Positions 8,455 through 17,658 of a stretch of 64,000 bases of DNA are shown one piece after another (position 1 is the stretch's first letter; each line of letters begins with the position of its first letter). The notes below the pieces were generated by a model. It worked only from the letters and a program-made list of their open reading frames with translations, was not told where the DNA came from and ran no database searches. The DNA is taken from the NCBI RefSeq assembly GCF_030347995.1, contig NZ_JAQIBC010000003.1, positions 205,371-269,370 of the forward strand. Reading direction: 5' to 3'. The translations under genes and the position numbers were made by a program. Source of the stretch: Sulfurovum xiamenensis (GTDB lineage Bacteria; Campylobacterota; Campylobacteria; Campylobacterales; Sulfurovaceae).

Positions 8455-9615
8455 GTGATCGAAAAACTGGTAACTTCAAATTTAAAAATGGGGGTCATTG
8501 CCGGCGGACAGCTTGGCAAGATGCTGATTCAAGAGGCTAGCAAATGGGATATTTCCACCTATGTACTTGACCCGGATGAAGGATGTTCCGCACGTAATGT
8601 GGCTTCAGTCTATGTGAAAGGTGACTTTAACGACTTTGACACCGTCTATGAATTTGGAAAGCGTGTAGATATCCTGACTTTTGAACTTGAAAATGTCAAT
8701 ATTGAAGCATTGCAAAAGCTTAAATCTGAAGGACTGAAAATCGTTCCAGACCCTGATATCTTGGCACTCATTCAAGATAAAGGATTGCAAAAAGAGTTCT
8801 ATGCAAAGCATGCACTGCCAACCTCTTCTTTTATCTGTTGTGAAAATGAAGAGGAGATAACTGAAGCTCTCCAAACAGGAAAACTTGCCTATCCTTTTGT
8901 GCAAAAGTTACGAAAAGGCGGATATGACGGACGCGGTGTATCACTCATCCATAGTAGTGAAAAAACACTTTTAGATGGTACTTCAGTGATAGAGCAAAAA
9001 GTGGATATCGATAAAGAAATTGCTGTGATCGCTGCAAGAAACAGTGCAGGAGAAGTACGTTGTTTCCCTGCTGTAGAGATGACGTTCAACGATGAGACAA
9101 ACCTGGTTGAAGAGATCTTTTGTCCTGCAAATATTACGCAAGAAGAGGCACAAACTGCAGAGGCATTGGCCATAGATATTATCGAAAAGTTGGATATGGT
9201 CGGGCTGTTGGCGATCGAGTTCTTTATAGACAAACAAGGCCAGATACTCATTAATGAAGTGGCTCCACGACCACACAACAGTGGACACCATACGATAGAC
9301 AGTGTGGTAACCTCCCAACTAGAACAGCTACTCCGTGCGATACTTGATCTGCCTTTAGGAAGTACAAAACTGACCAGTGCCTCAGTGATGTTGAACCTTT
9401 TGGGCGAAGCAGGGTATGAAGGTCCGGTCTATTATGAAGGTTTTAGTGAGTGTTTAGCAATAGATGGGGTCAAGATCCATCTGTATGGTAAGAAAAGTAC
9501 AAGACCTTCAAGAAAGATGGGACATGTCACTGTCTTATCGGACAGTGTTGAGCATGCATTCAAAAAAGCAGATCAAGTAAAAAATATACTAAAGGTGAAA
9601 TCATGGGAAAAGTAG
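8455..9615 (+). CDS. purK: N5-carboxyaminoimidazole ribonucleotide synthase
   Basis: 386-residue ATP-grasp enzyme converting AIR, bicarbonate and ATP to N5-CAIR. Visible are the N-terminal GVIAGGQLGKML loop (residues 13-24), LTFELENV, the ATP-grasp KLRKGGYDGRGV lid strand, and INEVAPRPHNSGH, the PurK signature that separates it from PurT. The start is a GTG 3 bases after glyQ. It ends 13 bases inside purE, a typical purK-purE coupling. Presence of PurK implies that the purine pathway uses the N5-CAIR route with a class I PurE. Confidence 0.95.
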   Translation: MIEKLVTSNLKMGVIAGGQLGKMLIQEASKWDISTYVLDPDEGCSARNVASVYVKGDFNDFDTVYEFGKRVDILTFELENVNIEALQKLKSEGLKIVPDPDILALIQDKGLQKEFYAKHALPTSSFICCENEEEITEALQTGKLAYPFVQKLRKGGYDGRGVSLIHSSEKTLLDGTSVIEQKVDIDKEIAVIAARNSAGEVRCFPAVEMTFNDETNLVEEIFCPANITQEEAQTAEALAIDIIEKLDMVGLLAIEFFIDKQGQILINEVAPRPHNSGHHTIDSVVTSQLEQLLRAILDLPLGSTKLTSASVMLNLLGEAGYEGPVYYEGFSECLAIDGVKIHLYGKKSTRPSRKMGHVTVLSDSVEHAFKKADQVKNILKVKSWEK

Positions 9616-10103
9616 TGGTGAGTATCGTTATGGGATCAGATTCTGATCTTCCTGTTATGCAAGAGGCTGCCAATATGTTAGAGCAGTTCAATGTAGGTTA
9701 TGAGCTGGACATCGTCTCGGCACATAGAACACCGGAAAAACTTTTTGAGTTTTCTGCCAATGCGCATAAACGTGGGATCCAAGTCATCATTGCCGGAGCA
9801 GGGGGTGCTGCACACCTGCCGGGTATGATAGCTTCCATGTCTCCATTACCGGTCATCGGTGTACCTGTAAAATCAAGCAACTCCATTGACGGATGGGATT
9901 CCGTGCTCTCCATACTGCAGATGCCTGGAGGAGTACCTGTGGCTACTGTGGCACTCAATGGTGCCAAGAATGCAGGGATACTTGCAGCGCAGATCGTTTC
10001 AACGGCCTGTGAAGAGACCAGAGAAGAGATCATCGCCTATAAACAAGGTCTTGCAGAGCAAGTGATGGAGAAGTCAAAAAGAGTACAATCCCAGAGAGTT
10101 TAG
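9603..10103 (+). CDS. purE: N5-CAIR mutase, class I PurE
   Basis: 166 residues with orthodox class I motifs: MGSDSDLPVM (10-19), SAHRTPEKL with the catalytic His, AGAGGAAHLPGM and QMPGGVPVATVAL. It converts N5-CAIR (from PurK) to CAIR. The start lies 13 bases inside purK and the stop is one base before the nif3-like gene. This is the second PurE-family gene within 2.6 kb; the first, at 7039, departs from the consensus in its phosphate-binding loop, so this copy is the likely working partner of PurK. Confidence 0.95.
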   Translation: MGKVVVSIVMGSDSDLPVMQEAANMLEQFNVGYELDIVSAHRTPEKLFEFSANAHKRGIQVIIAGAGGAAHLPGMIASMSPLPVIGVPVKSSNSIDGWDSVLSILQMPGGVPVATVALNGAKNAGILAAQIVSTACEETREEIIAYKQGLAEQVMEKSKRVQSQRV

Positions 10104-10104
10104 C

Positions 10105-10833
10105 ATGAAACTGCAAGAGATATATAACCATCTAGATAGGATCAGTCCCTTTGAACTTCAAGAAAAGTGGGATAACTCGGGACTGATCGTTGGTGATATG
10201 TCCAGAGAAGTATCCCAGATAGTGGTAGCACTGGACATCGATGAAGAGATGATAGAAAGTGCAGAGGTCGATACACTTTTTGTCGTACATCACCCTCTGA
10301 TCTTTAGTAAAATGACACAGCTTGATTTTGCCAAGTACCCATCGAACCTTATTGAAAAGATGATACTGAAGAGGCACTCTCTTATTGCTTTACATACCAA
10401 TTTTGACCAGACACATTTGAACAGATATGTGTTTGAAAAGATCTTAGGATTTCAAGTCGCGTCACAAGATCCATTTGTCTGTGTGGCAAAGGGTGAGTGG
10501 CACTATAAAGAACTCTTAACTCTTTTAAAAGAGAAACTGAACCTTCCTACACTCAAAGTCATAGGGAAAAAAGAGAAGATAAGCTCTATCGCTTTGACCA
10601 CAGGGGCAGGGGCTTCACTTATGGATGAGGTTGAAGCTGACTGTTTTTTGACTGGAGATATAAAATATCATGATGCGATGAAAGCCATGAGTGAAGATTT
10701 GATGATGGTAGACATCGGACACTATGAGAGTGAAAAGTTTTTTGCAGAGATCATTTTGGATGAGTTGAAAGTTTTACCTCTTTTAGCTATAATTTCAAAT
10801 TCAAAAAACCCATTTCATATTGAAACAATATAA
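10105..10833 (+). CDS. Nif3-like dinuclear metal-centre protein (YbgI/GTP cyclohydrolase-I-associated family)
   Basis: A 242-residue Nif3/YbgI family protein. Typical signs are LDRISPFELQEKWDNSGL at the N-terminus, VVHHPLIF (metal-binding His pair), ALHTNFD, and the C-terminal FLTGDIKYHDA with DIGHYESE, which supplies the remaining metal ligands. Biochemical function is unsettled in the family. It starts 1 base after purE and is part of the conserved Campylobacterota block between glyQ and the zinc-ribbon gene. The length is the short form without the inserted PII-like domain. Confidence 0.88.
   Translation: MKLQEIYNHLDRISPFELQEKWDNSGLIVGDMSREVSQIVVALDIDEEMIESAEVDTLFVVHHPLIFSKMTQLDFAKYPSNLIEKMILKRHSLIALHTNFDQTHLNRYVFEKILGFQVASQDPFVCVAKGEWHYKELLTLLKEKLNLPTLKVIGKKEKISSIALTTGAGASLMDEVEADCFLTGDIKYHDAMKAMSEDLMMVDIGHYESEKFFAEIILDELKVLPLLAIISNSKNPFHIETI
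10788..10793 (+). promoter_or_regulatory. Internal -10 promoter inside the nif3 3' end
   Basis: TATAAT within the last 45 bases of the Nif3 gene, about 100 bases before the TTG of the zinc-ribbon protein. It could drive the downstream waaA segment separately. Confidence 0.4.
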
Positions 10834-10894
10834 AGTATGGGACAAACCTCTCAAAATAATCATTGAGAACCGTTAAACGCCAAAAGGACAGAGA

Positions 10895-11614
10895 TTGAAC
10901 AAACATCTAAAAGAGCTCATCGAGCTTTCAAAAATTGACAAGGCTATAGACAGTTATACTCCGCAGCTTGAAGCAGCAAATAAAAAAGTTGCAAAAGTAG
11001 AAAAGAAGATCAATGCTGCACAGGAAGAACTTGATACACTCAATGCAAGTATCGTTGAAAATGATGCAAAAGTAAAAACATTTGAAGAGCAGCTTACCAT
11101 GCTGAATGAACAATTGGCTTCAAATGCTAAAAAATCTAAAGATATCACTACAGAAAAAGAGATGAAAGCACTCTCTTTGGAAGAAGATATCGCCAAAGAG
11201 AAGATGACTTTTGCCAATGAAGAGATCGAAAGACTCCAGAAGATCAATGAAACGACAGCATTGCTTGTAGAAGAAGCGAAGGCAAAAGTAGAAGCATTGG
11301 CTGCAGAAGCAGAAGCGGTCAATGAAGTGGTGTCTGTAGAAAAAGCAGAGATCGAAAAAAACAAGGGTGAACTTTTTGTTGAGAGAGAAAAACTCAGTAG
11401 AGATCTTGAACAGAAAGTACTTGCATTTTATGAGAAGATCCGTATTTGGGCAGGGAACACCGCAGTGGTTCCTGTGAAGAAACAGGCATGTTACGGATGT
11501 TATATGAAGCTCAATGACAAAACGTATTCAGAAGTGATCAAAGCAGAGGAGATCTGTAATTGTCCACACTGTGGTAGAATTCTCTATATAGAGAGTGTTA
11601 CGGAAGAAGCATAA
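10895..11614 (+). CDS. Coiled-coil protein with C4-type zinc ribbon
   Basis: 239 residues. Residues 1-170 are a long, charged coiled coil, very rich in Lys, Glu and Ala. The C-terminus holds CYGCYMKL and CNCPHCGR, a four-cysteine zinc ribbon of the family found in Chlamydia CT398 and Campylobacter homologues. CT398-like proteins bind sigma-54 in Chlamydia; whether this one does is unknown. The start is a TTG with AAAGGA 8 to 9 bases upstream, and no ATG fits. It sits between nif3 and waaA, as in Campylobacter. Confidence 0.85.
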   Translation: MNKHLKELIELSKIDKAIDSYTPQLEAANKKVAKVEKKINAAQEELDTLNASIVENDAKVKTFEEQLTMLNEQLASNAKKSKDITTEKEMKALSLEEDIAKEKMTFANEEIERLQKINETTALLVEEAKAKVEALAAEAEAVNEVVSVEKAEIEKNKGELFVEREKLSRDLEQKVLAFYEKIRIWAGNTAVVPVKKQACYGCYMKLNDKTYSEVIKAEEICNCPHCGRILYIESVTEEA

Positions 11615-11624
11615 GCGATGTACT

Positions 11625-12794
11625 ATGGAGAAACTTTTCTTTTTTCTCTATAGTGTTCTCTCTTTTTTCCTCTATCTACTTGCCCTTCCTCTTTTAGCAT
11701 TATTCTCTTTTAAAACCAAGTATAAAGATTCGCTGCCCGCAAGATTTTTCTTACGGAACAACAAGCCTTTAAAACCTGACGGTATCTGGTTTCACTCTTG
11801 CAGTTTCGGAGAAGCAAAAGCCATCAGATCTTTAGTGGAGAGTCTACCTCAAGAGAGTCTGCGTATGAGTACAACCACGCATACGGGCTTTAAAGTGATA
11901 GAGGAGTATACGCAAGAGAGCAGATATCTGCCTTTTGAACCTCTGCTTTTTCGCTGGCTGAAACCGCAAAAGGCATTGGTAGTGATGGAAGCGGAGTTTT
12001 GGTATCTTCTTTTTACACTGGCGCAGCGCAGAGGGGCTAAAACCTTACTGATCAATGCACGTATGAGTGACAGGTCTTTCCCCAGGTACAAAAAGATAGG
12101 GTGGCTCTACAGAGAGATCTTTAAGCACATCGATGAAGTGTACGCACAAACAGCCAAAGATAAAGAGCGTTTGGAGTCTCTAGGCGCAAAGAATGTAGTG
12201 GTTACGGGTAATATTAAGCTGGCACATTTGCCTGCTGTCACCAAAGAAATCCAAAAACCTTCCAGTCTGGTTGTCTGTGGGGCGAGTACACATGAGGGGG
12301 AAGAGGCACTGATCATGGATGCCTTTGTCGCATTGAAAAAGGAACATCCTGAAGCCGTTATGCTTTTGGTACCGCGCCATCCGGAACGTTTTGACAAAGT
12401 GGCTAAAATGATGGAAGCGTATGCTGACAGGTATCAGTTCACGGCACAGCGTTATTCCCAAAATGAAGTGCTGGGCTCTGATATGATCTTAGTCGATGTT
12501 CTGGGAGAACTGGTCAATCTGTATGCCGTCAGTGACATTGTGATACTTGGCGGGGCATTTGAACCTATAGGCGGGCATAATGCGGCAGAGGCAGCACAGT
12601 TTGGTTGTAAGATCATCTCAGGAGAACACTACTTCAACCAAAAAGATATTTTTGATGCCATTGAGGGTATCGCAGTTGTAGAGGCATCCAATCTTTCAAG
12701 AAGATTGCTGCAGCATGGATTGCTTAAACCCACCAAGATAAAAAGCAAGAGTGACATCACACGTATCACTGAGAGCTTAGAGCGTGTTTTATAA
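11625..12794 (+). CDS. waaA: 3-deoxy-D-manno-octulosonic acid transferase
   Basis: About 389 residues. An N-terminal membrane anchor (residues 3-28) is followed by a GT-B glycosyltransferase of the WaaA/KdtA family: GIWFHSCSFGEAKA holds the catalytic Glu, then MSTTTHTGF, VMEAEFWY and NARMSDRSF, and in the C-terminal half VLGGAFEPIGGHNAAEAA. It adds Kdo to lipid A precursor on the inner membrane, an essential step in LPS core assembly. I choose the ATG at 11625, 10 bases after the previous stop; a GTG at 11595 would overlap the zinc-ribbon gene. It overlaps the next gene by 11 bases. Confidence 0.92.
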   Translation: MEKLFFFLYSVLSFFLYLLALPLLALFSFKTKYKDSLPARFFLRNNKPLKPDGIWFHSCSFGEAKAIRSLVESLPQESLRMSTTTHTGFKVIEEYTQESRYLPFEPLLFRWLKPQKALVVMEAEFWYLLFTLAQRRGAKTLLINARMSDRSFPRYKKIGWLYREIFKHIDEVYAQTAKDKERLESLGAKNVVVTGNIKLAHLPAVTKEIQKPSSLVVCGASTHEGEEALIMDAFVALKKEHPEAVMLLVPRHPERFDKVAKMMEAYADRYQFTAQRYSQNEVLGSDMILVDVLGELVNLYAVSDIVILGGAFEPIGGHNAAEAAQFGCKIISGEHYFNQKDIFDAIEGIAVVEASNLSRRLLQHGLLKPTKIKSKSDITRITESLERVL

Positions 12795-13077
12795 TATAGA
12801 AGATGACACCGTCAGTTTACGGATCAAGGCACAACCCAATGCCAGTAAGAACGAATTTTGTGAAGTGTACGATAATGATGCCATCAAGATACGGATCAAA
12901 GCACCAGCAGTAGAAGGTGCAGCAAACAAAGAGTTAGTAAAATTTCTTGCAAAAAGTTTTAAAGTTTCAAAAAGTGATATACTTTTTAAAACAGGGCAAC
13001 ATAGCAAGATAAAAATAGTGGCATTCCCACTGAATGATAAATTTAAAGATTGGATAGAAGAAAATGGCTACAGATAA
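12784..13077 (+). CDS. DUF167/YggU-family protein
   Basis: 97 residues, matching the compact YggU fold: LRIKAQPNASKNEF near residue 12, IRIKAPAVEGAANKELVKFLAK near 31, then GQHSKIKIV. Function is unknown in the family. The start is a GTG 11 bases inside waaA and the end overlaps the pseudouridine synthase gene by 14 bases, so the three genes are tightly coupled. Confidence 0.85.
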   Translation: MFYNIEDDTVSLRIKAQPNASKNEFCEVYDNDAIKIRIKAPAVEGAANKELVKFLAKSFKVSKSDILFKTGQHSKIKIVAFPLNDKFKDWIEENGYR

Positions 13078-13801
13078 AGCATATAAAGTCCTTGCAATGG
13101 CAAAGGGTATTTCAAACAACAAAGCAAAAGAACTGATAGACAGAGGACTGGTCTATGTGGAAGATAAAAAAGTAAAGATCGCCAGAGCGGAGATACGCAC
13201 AGATACGGTCTTCCGTATAGAGTATCCTGAGGATATAGAGATACTCTACGAAGATGAAGATATCATTGCCGTGAACAAACCGGCACAGGTGGACAGCTAT
13301 GAGATCCAGGATTCCATAGCAGGTGCGGAACTTCTTCACAGACTTGACAGAGATACATCGGGTGTACTGCTCTTAGGAAAGAACAGGGAATTCATAGAAC
13401 GTGCCATTAAAGAGTTCAAGAACCGTAAAGTGGAAAAACATTATGTGGCATGGGTCGAGGGTGTACTGTATGAAAAGGTGGAGATAGACGAACCTATCTT
13501 TACGGTAAAAAAAGGGAAAGCCTTCTCTATGATAGACCCGGTACGCGGTAAAAAAGCACATACTGTGGTCAAACCCGAAGAGATCCAGGGTAAAAAATCC
13601 AAAGTCCATATAGAGATCACGACGGGAAGAACACACCAGATCCGTGTACATCTTGCACATATAGGACATCCTATTGTAGGGGATGAGCAGTATGGGAGCC
13701 GTACGCAATCAAAACGTATCCTTTTACACTCTGCTAAAATGAAATTACTGGACTATGAGTTCAATGCTGCAGAGCCCAAAGACATCGCGAGATATAAGTA
13801 A
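13064..13801 (+). CDS. RluA-family pseudouridine synthase
   Basis: 245 residues. An S4-like N-terminal segment (residues 10-50, with NNKAKELIDRGLVYVEDKKVK) is followed by the catalytic domain with NKPAQVDSY and HRLDRDTSGVLLL, in which the Asp of RLDRDTSG is the nucleophile, then TGRTHQIRVHLAHIGHPIVGD. It isomerises specific uridines in rRNA or tRNA; the target cannot be assigned. It is the equivalent of the Campylobacter gene between waaA and ffh. The start overlaps the YggU gene by 14 bases. Confidence 0.9.
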   Translation: MATDKAYKVLAMAKGISNNKAKELIDRGLVYVEDKKVKIARAEIRTDTVFRIEYPEDIEILYEDEDIIAVNKPAQVDSYEIQDSIAGAELLHRLDRDTSGVLLLGKNREFIERAIKEFKNRKVEKHYVAWVEGVLYEKVEIDEPIFTVKKGKAFSMIDPVRGKKAHTVVKPEEIQGKKSKVHIEITTGRTHQIRVHLAHIGHPIVGDEQYGSRTQSKRILLHSAKMKLLDYEFNAAEPKDIARYK

Positions 13802-13809
13802 ATCTTCGA

Positions 13810-13815
13810 TAAAAT
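13810..13815 (+). promoter_or_regulatory. Weak -10 element before ffh
   Basis: TAAAAT preceded by CGA, 43 bases before the ffh ATG. The following leader is purine-rich with AAGG as the ribosome site. The match is weak and ffh may also be read from the upstream operon. Confidence 0.3.
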
Positions 13816-13858
13816 CGCAACATTATATAGAGAAAAAAGAGAAAAAATAAGGTAAGAA

Positions 13859-15214
13859 ATGTTTGATACTTTAACCGACAGTTTTAAAAATGCCATAGGC
13901 AAAATTCGTTTTCATGATGATGAAAAAGCACTTAAAAAAGCTACTGCTGAACTTAAGAAATCACTGTTAAAAGCAGATGTTCACCATAAAGTAGTGAAAG
14001 AGCTCATTTCGAGCGTAGAGCTTGAGACCAAGCAAAACGGTGTAGGTAAAGACAACTTCCTCAAAGCACTGCAAACTAAACTTACCGATATTTTAACGAT
14101 AGAGGGTGCACCTAAAGGTTTCACTTTTGCTTCTAAACCGCCAACTGTGGTTCTGATGATAGGTCTACAAGGGTCTGGTAAAACAACGACGACGGGTAAA
14201 TTGGCCTATTTCCTTAAAGAACAGAAAAAGAAAAAGGTGATGGTCATTGCAGCCGACCTTCAGAGACTTGCAGCGGTTGAACAACTCAGACAGATCACTT
14301 CACAGATCGAAGTAGAATTGGTAGCGGATGAGAATGCCACACCTGTCGAGATCGTTAAACAGGGTCTTGCAAAGGCAGAGAAAGAGCTTTATGATGTGGT
14401 GCTTATAGATACCGCGGGACGTTTGGCTATCGATGAAGAGCTGATGGATGAGCTGGCAGAGGTGAAGAAGGTAGCAGAACCAGATGAACTTTTCTATGTG
14501 GCTGATGCGATGACAGGTCAGGATGCGGTCAGAACAGCACAAACGTTTAAAGAGAAGATAGGGATCACCGGTGTGGTACTTTCCAAGTTTGATGGTGACT
14601 CTAAAGGTGGTGTTGCACTTGGGCTTACAGAGCAGGTAGGTGTTCCGCTTCGTTTCATCGGTGCAGGTGAAAAGATGCCGGATCTTGAGCAGTTCATTTC
14701 AGACAGGATCGTAAGCCGTCTGATGGGTGCAGGAGATGTGGAATCATTGGCAGAAAAAGCAGCAGCTGCCATCGACCCTAAAGAGGCAAAAAGATTCACA
14801 CAGAAGATCAAAAAAGGTCAGTTCAATTTCAATGATTTCCTCGCACAAATGGAACAGATGAAAAAGCTTGGAAGCATGAAGTCCATTATGGGAATGATCC
14901 CTGGTATGGGGAATATGGCAAAACAGATAGGTGATATGGACCTGGAGAACTCTGATGAGATCAAAATGATCAAAGCAATGGTCTCTTCTATGACACCTAA
15001 AGAGAGAGAAGATCCGGATCTTCTTACCAATACGCGTAAGAGACGTTTGGCAGCAGGTGCCGGACTTGATCAGGTACAGGTGAACCGTGTACTGAAGCAG
15101 TTTAAAAATGCAGCAAAGATGGCGAAAAAGTTATCCGGGAAAGGTGGCATGAAGCAGATGCAGGACATGATGGCAAAAATGCAGGGCGGCGGTTTCCCAG
15201 GTGGCCCACGCTAA
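13859..15214 (+). CDS. ffh: Signal recognition particle protein Ffh (SRP54)
   Basis: 451 residues in the N-G-M order of SRP54. The GTPase shows GLQGSGKTTTTGKLA (residues 100-114), AADLQRLAAVEQL, DTAGRL, SKFDGDSKGG and GAGEKMPDLEQF. The M domain has the methionine-rich MKSIMGMIPGMGNM and the C-terminal GGMKQMQDMMAKMQGGG. It binds signal sequences and 4.5S RNA and delivers ribosomes to FtsY. The length is normal. It is followed by a 236-base gap and then the rpsP operon, in the same order as in Campylobacter. No SRP RNA gene was seen nearby. Confidence 0.97.
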   Translation: MFDTLTDSFKNAIGKIRFHDDEKALKKATAELKKSLLKADVHHKVVKELISSVELETKQNGVGKDNFLKALQTKLTDILTIEGAPKGFTFASKPPTVVLMIGLQGSGKTTTTGKLAYFLKEQKKKKVMVIAADLQRLAAVEQLRQITSQIEVELVADENATPVEIVKQGLAKAEKELYDVVLIDTAGRLAIDEELMDELAEVKKVAEPDELFYVADAMTGQDAVRTAQTFKEKIGITGVVLSKFDGDSKGGVALGLTEQVGVPLRFIGAGEKMPDLEQFISDRIVSRLMGAGDVESLAEKAAAAIDPKEAKRFTQKIKKGQFNFNDFLAQMEQMKKLGSMKSIMGMIPGMGNMAKQIGDMDLENSDEIKMIKAMVSSMTPKEREDPDLLTNTRKRRLAAGAGLDQVQVNRVLKQFKNAAKMAKKLSGKGGMKQMQDMMAKMQGGGFPGGPR

Positions 15215-15307
15215 GGTATACTAGGCTTCTGTATGAATCAACTACAATGCCTACCTTTATACGTGAGCATACCATAACGTTTAATAAAATATTTATAATT
15301 TTTATGG

Positions 15308-15313
15308 TAGAAT
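15308..15313 (+). promoter_or_regulatory. Extended -10 promoter of the rpsP operon, with leader 15320-15450
   Basis: TGGTAGAAT is an extended -10. Transcription would begin near 15320, giving a leader of about 130 bases before rpsP. In it, AATGC at about 15392 and GCATT at about 15417 can pair across a 20-base loop, and an A-rich stretch follows. This could be a regulatory leader of a ribosomal protein operon, but I cannot assign a ligand. Confidence 0.45.
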
Positions 15314-15450
15314 CGCGTTCCAAAAAGAATTTACGAAGTGTTGATGAGTGTTTTAGTCATTAAAAAACAGTTGTCAGTACTTGTAACGAGAATGCATACC
15401 TTTTCCTCGAGATAGGCATTACAACAAATGAAAAAAACAAAGGATACAAA

Positions 15451-15681
15451 ATGACAGTGATCAGAATGACAAGAATGGGTAGAAAGAAAAAGCCATTTTA
15501 CAGAATCGTAGTAACAGACAGCAGAAAAAGAAGAGACGGTGGTTGGATCGAATCAATCGGTCACTATAACCCGGTAAGTGTAAACAAAGATCTTACACTT
15601 GACGAAGAGAGATTGAACTACTGGTTAAGTGTTGGTGCACAAATGAGCCCAACAGTAAAAAGACTAGCAGGTAAAAAATAG
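15451..15681 (+). CDS. rpsP: 30S ribosomal protein S16
   Basis: 76 residues, the usual size of S16, beginning [20 protein letters not shown] and containing [19 protein letters not shown], both S16 hallmarks. It assembles into the 30S body. First gene of the rpsP-khpA-rimM-trmD-rplS operon, with AAAGGA 7 bases before the ATG. The gene uses the AGA-rich codon set of highly expressed genes in this phylum. Confidence 0.98.
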   Translation: MTVIRMTRMGRKKKPFYRIVVTDSRKRRDGGWIESIGHYNPVSVNKDLTLDEERLNYWLSVGAQMSPTVKRLAGKK

Positions 15682-15686
15682 TCTGA

Positions 15687-15929
15687 ATGGTTAAAGATTT
15701 CCTGCTCTCATATACCAAGCTTTTGGTAAACAACCCTGAAGATATCTCTATAGAGATATCAGAGGTTGATGAGGGTTTCGATGAGATCACTATCTTTGCG
15801 AACAGTGAAGATATAGGTAAACTTATCGGTAAAGAGGGAAGAATGATCAATGCTATTAAGACAGTCATCTCCGGCTGTAAAGCAAAAGGCGGTAAAAACT
15901 ACCGCGTAAATGTTAAAGCTTCAAAGTAA
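15687..15929 (+). CDS. khpA: KH-domain RNA-binding protein (KhpA)
   Basis: 80 residues forming one type II KH domain, with the GKLIGKEGRMINAIK loop (GxxG) at about 50-64. KhpA-like proteins bind RNA broadly and take part in ribosome and cell-division control. It starts 5 bases after rpsP and is followed 6 bases later by rimM, the standard position for this gene. Confidence 0.93.
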   Translation: MVKDFLLSYTKLLVNNPEDISIEISEVDEGFDEITIFANSEDIGKLIGKEGRMINAIKTVISGCKAKGGKNYRVNVKASK

Positions 15930-15935
15930 CAATCC

Positions 15936-16463
15936 ATGTCCAATGACAACTTTTTTATCGCTCAAATAGGGCGGACCATCGGACTTTGGGGTGACCTTAA
16001 ATTTCATCTTCATACAGATTTTCCAGAACAATTTAAAGTAGGCCAGACCTATAAAAGTGATCGTGGAGAGCTTACGATTTCTGATATCAATCACAAACGC
16101 GGTACGATCCGTTTCAGAGGATACGAAAGTGTGGATTCTGCCAAAAAACTGACCAATGCAAAACTCTATACTAATGAAGCACAAACGAAAGAGAATTGTG
16201 AACTGGATGAAGGTCAATACTTTTGGTTTGATGTGATCGGATGCAGCGTCAAACAGGATGATGAAGTGTTGGGTGTGGTAGAGGATATCCAACGTATGGC
16301 TGAGACAGACTACCTTTCTGTAAAAACGGATACTGTTTTGGTGGAAGCAGGGTTATCTAAACACTTCTTACTTCCGTACATAGAACGTTACATTATTAAA
16401 GTCGATACAGAAGAGAAGATCGTCTATACGAAAGATGCCAAAGACATTTTAGAGGCGAGTTGA
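15936..16463 (+). CDS. rimM: Ribosome maturation factor RimM
   Basis: 175 residues. It opens with FFIAQIGRTIGLWGDLKFHL, the RimM N-terminal barrel with the usual GxxHG-type turn altered to TIGLWG, and ends in the PRC-barrel segment with LLPYIERYIIKVD. RimM assists 30S head assembly and binds S19. The context between khpA and trmD settles the assignment. Confidence 0.92.
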   Translation: MSNDNFFIAQIGRTIGLWGDLKFHLHTDFPEQFKVGQTYKSDRGELTISDINHKRGTIRFRGYESVDSAKKLTNAKLYTNEAQTKENCELDEGQYFWFDVIGCSVKQDDEVLGVVEDIQRMAETDYLSVKTDTVLVEAGLSKHFLLPYIERYIIKVDTEEKIVYTKDAKDILEAS

Positions 16464-16467
16464 CACG

Positions 16468-17163
16468 ATGCATTTCTCTTTTGTCACACTTTTCCCGGAG
16501 CTTATCAAAGGGTATTTCTCTGAAAGCATCTTGAAGCGTGCTATTGAGGATGAAAAGATCTCTATCGATTTTTACAATCCGCGTGATTTCACCACAGATA
16601 AACATAAACGCGTCGATGCACCCATGATAGGTGGAGGTGCAGGTATGCTTATGACACCTCAACCCTTGATGGATACGCTTAATAAGATCAAAGAGGTATC
16701 CCCAAAAGCACATGTAGTGTTTGTCTCCCCGGTGGCAAAACCTTTTACACAAAACGATGCAAGGCGTTTAGCAAAGAAAGAGCATGTGGTACTGGTGAGC
16801 GGACGTTATGAAGGCATCGATGAACGTGTGATAGAAGTGCAGGCAGATGAACTCTTTTCCATAGGAGACTTTATCCTGACAGGCGGAGAACTAGCAAGTA
16901 TGGTGGTTTGTGATGCGGTGAGTCGTAATGTTGAAGGTGTATTAGGTAACAGTGACTCTTTAAGTGTAGAGAGTTTTGAAGCATCACTTTTGGAAGCGCC
17001 TTCTTTTACGAAACCCAAGAATTATGAAAACAATGAAGTAGTTTCAGAATTCCTAAAGGGTAATCATAGTAAAATCACGGACTTAAAAAGAGGGCTTGCT
17101 TTGTGTAAAACAAAGTATTTTAGGCCAGACTTATACAAAAAAGGTATAACACATGAGAAATAA
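16468..17163 (+). CDS. trmD: tRNA (guanine37-N1)-methyltransferase
   Basis: 231 residues, a SPOUT-fold enzyme making m1G37 in tRNAs. Motifs are [11 protein letters not shown] at the start, MIGGGAGML near 51, [11 protein letters not shown] near 111, and the knot segment [14 protein letters not shown] near 132. It ends 11 bases inside rplS. The essential modification prevents +1 frameshifting. Confidence 0.97.
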   Translation: MHFSFVTLFPELIKGYFSESILKRAIEDEKISIDFYNPRDFTTDKHKRVDAPMIGGGAGMLMTPQPLMDTLNKIKEVSPKAHVVFVSPVAKPFTQNDARRLAKKEHVVLVSGRYEGIDERVIEVQADELFSIGDFILTGGELASMVVCDAVSRNVEGVLGNSDSLSVESFEASLLEAPSFTKPKNYENNEVVSEFLKGNHSKITDLKRGLALCKTKYFRPDLYKKGITHEK

Positions 17164-17512
17164 ATACATTGAAAGCTTCGAGCAAGCACAAGTTGAAAAC
17201 AAAAATATTCCAGAATTCAGAGCAGGTGATACAGTAAGAGTAGCTGTAAGAATTAAGGAAGGTGAAAAGACAAGAGTACAGAACTACGAAGGTCTTTGTA
17301 TCGCGATCAGAGGTCAAGGAACTGGTAGAACGTTCAACGTAAGAAAAATGGGTGCGAACTCTGTGGGTGTTGAGAGAATCTTCCCAATTTACTCAGACTC
17401 TATCGAGAGTATCGAAGTACTTAGAAGAGGTAGAGTTAGAAGAGCTAAGTTGTTCTATCTTAGAGAGCTTAAAGGTAAAGCAGCAAGAATTAAAGAGCTT
17501 AGAAGAAAGTAA
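17153..17512 (+). CDS. rplS: 50S ribosomal protein L19
   Basis: 119 residues. The family pattern is clear: [18 protein letters not shown] near 24, [29 protein letters not shown], and a basic C-terminus with [12 protein letters not shown]19 lies at the 30S-50S interface. It is the last gene of the operon and is followed by 182 bases that hold no convincing terminator, only a promoter for the next unit. Confidence 0.97.
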   Translation: MRNKYIESFEQAQVENKNIPEFRAGDTVRVAVRIKEGEKTRVQNYEGLCIAIRGQGTGRTFNVRKMGANSVGVERIFPIYSDSIESIEVLRRGRVRRAKLFYLRELKGKAARIKELRRK

Positions 17513-17658
17513 TCTTTCTTTCTGCTTCATTGCATCTTTGCAGGGGCTGACTCAGTCACTTACTGACGTAAGCTCCTTCATCACAACCTACAAATCTACA
17601 ATCAATTAAAAATAAATCCAAACTTTCTTATACAAATACAAAAATCATCTTTAATCGC

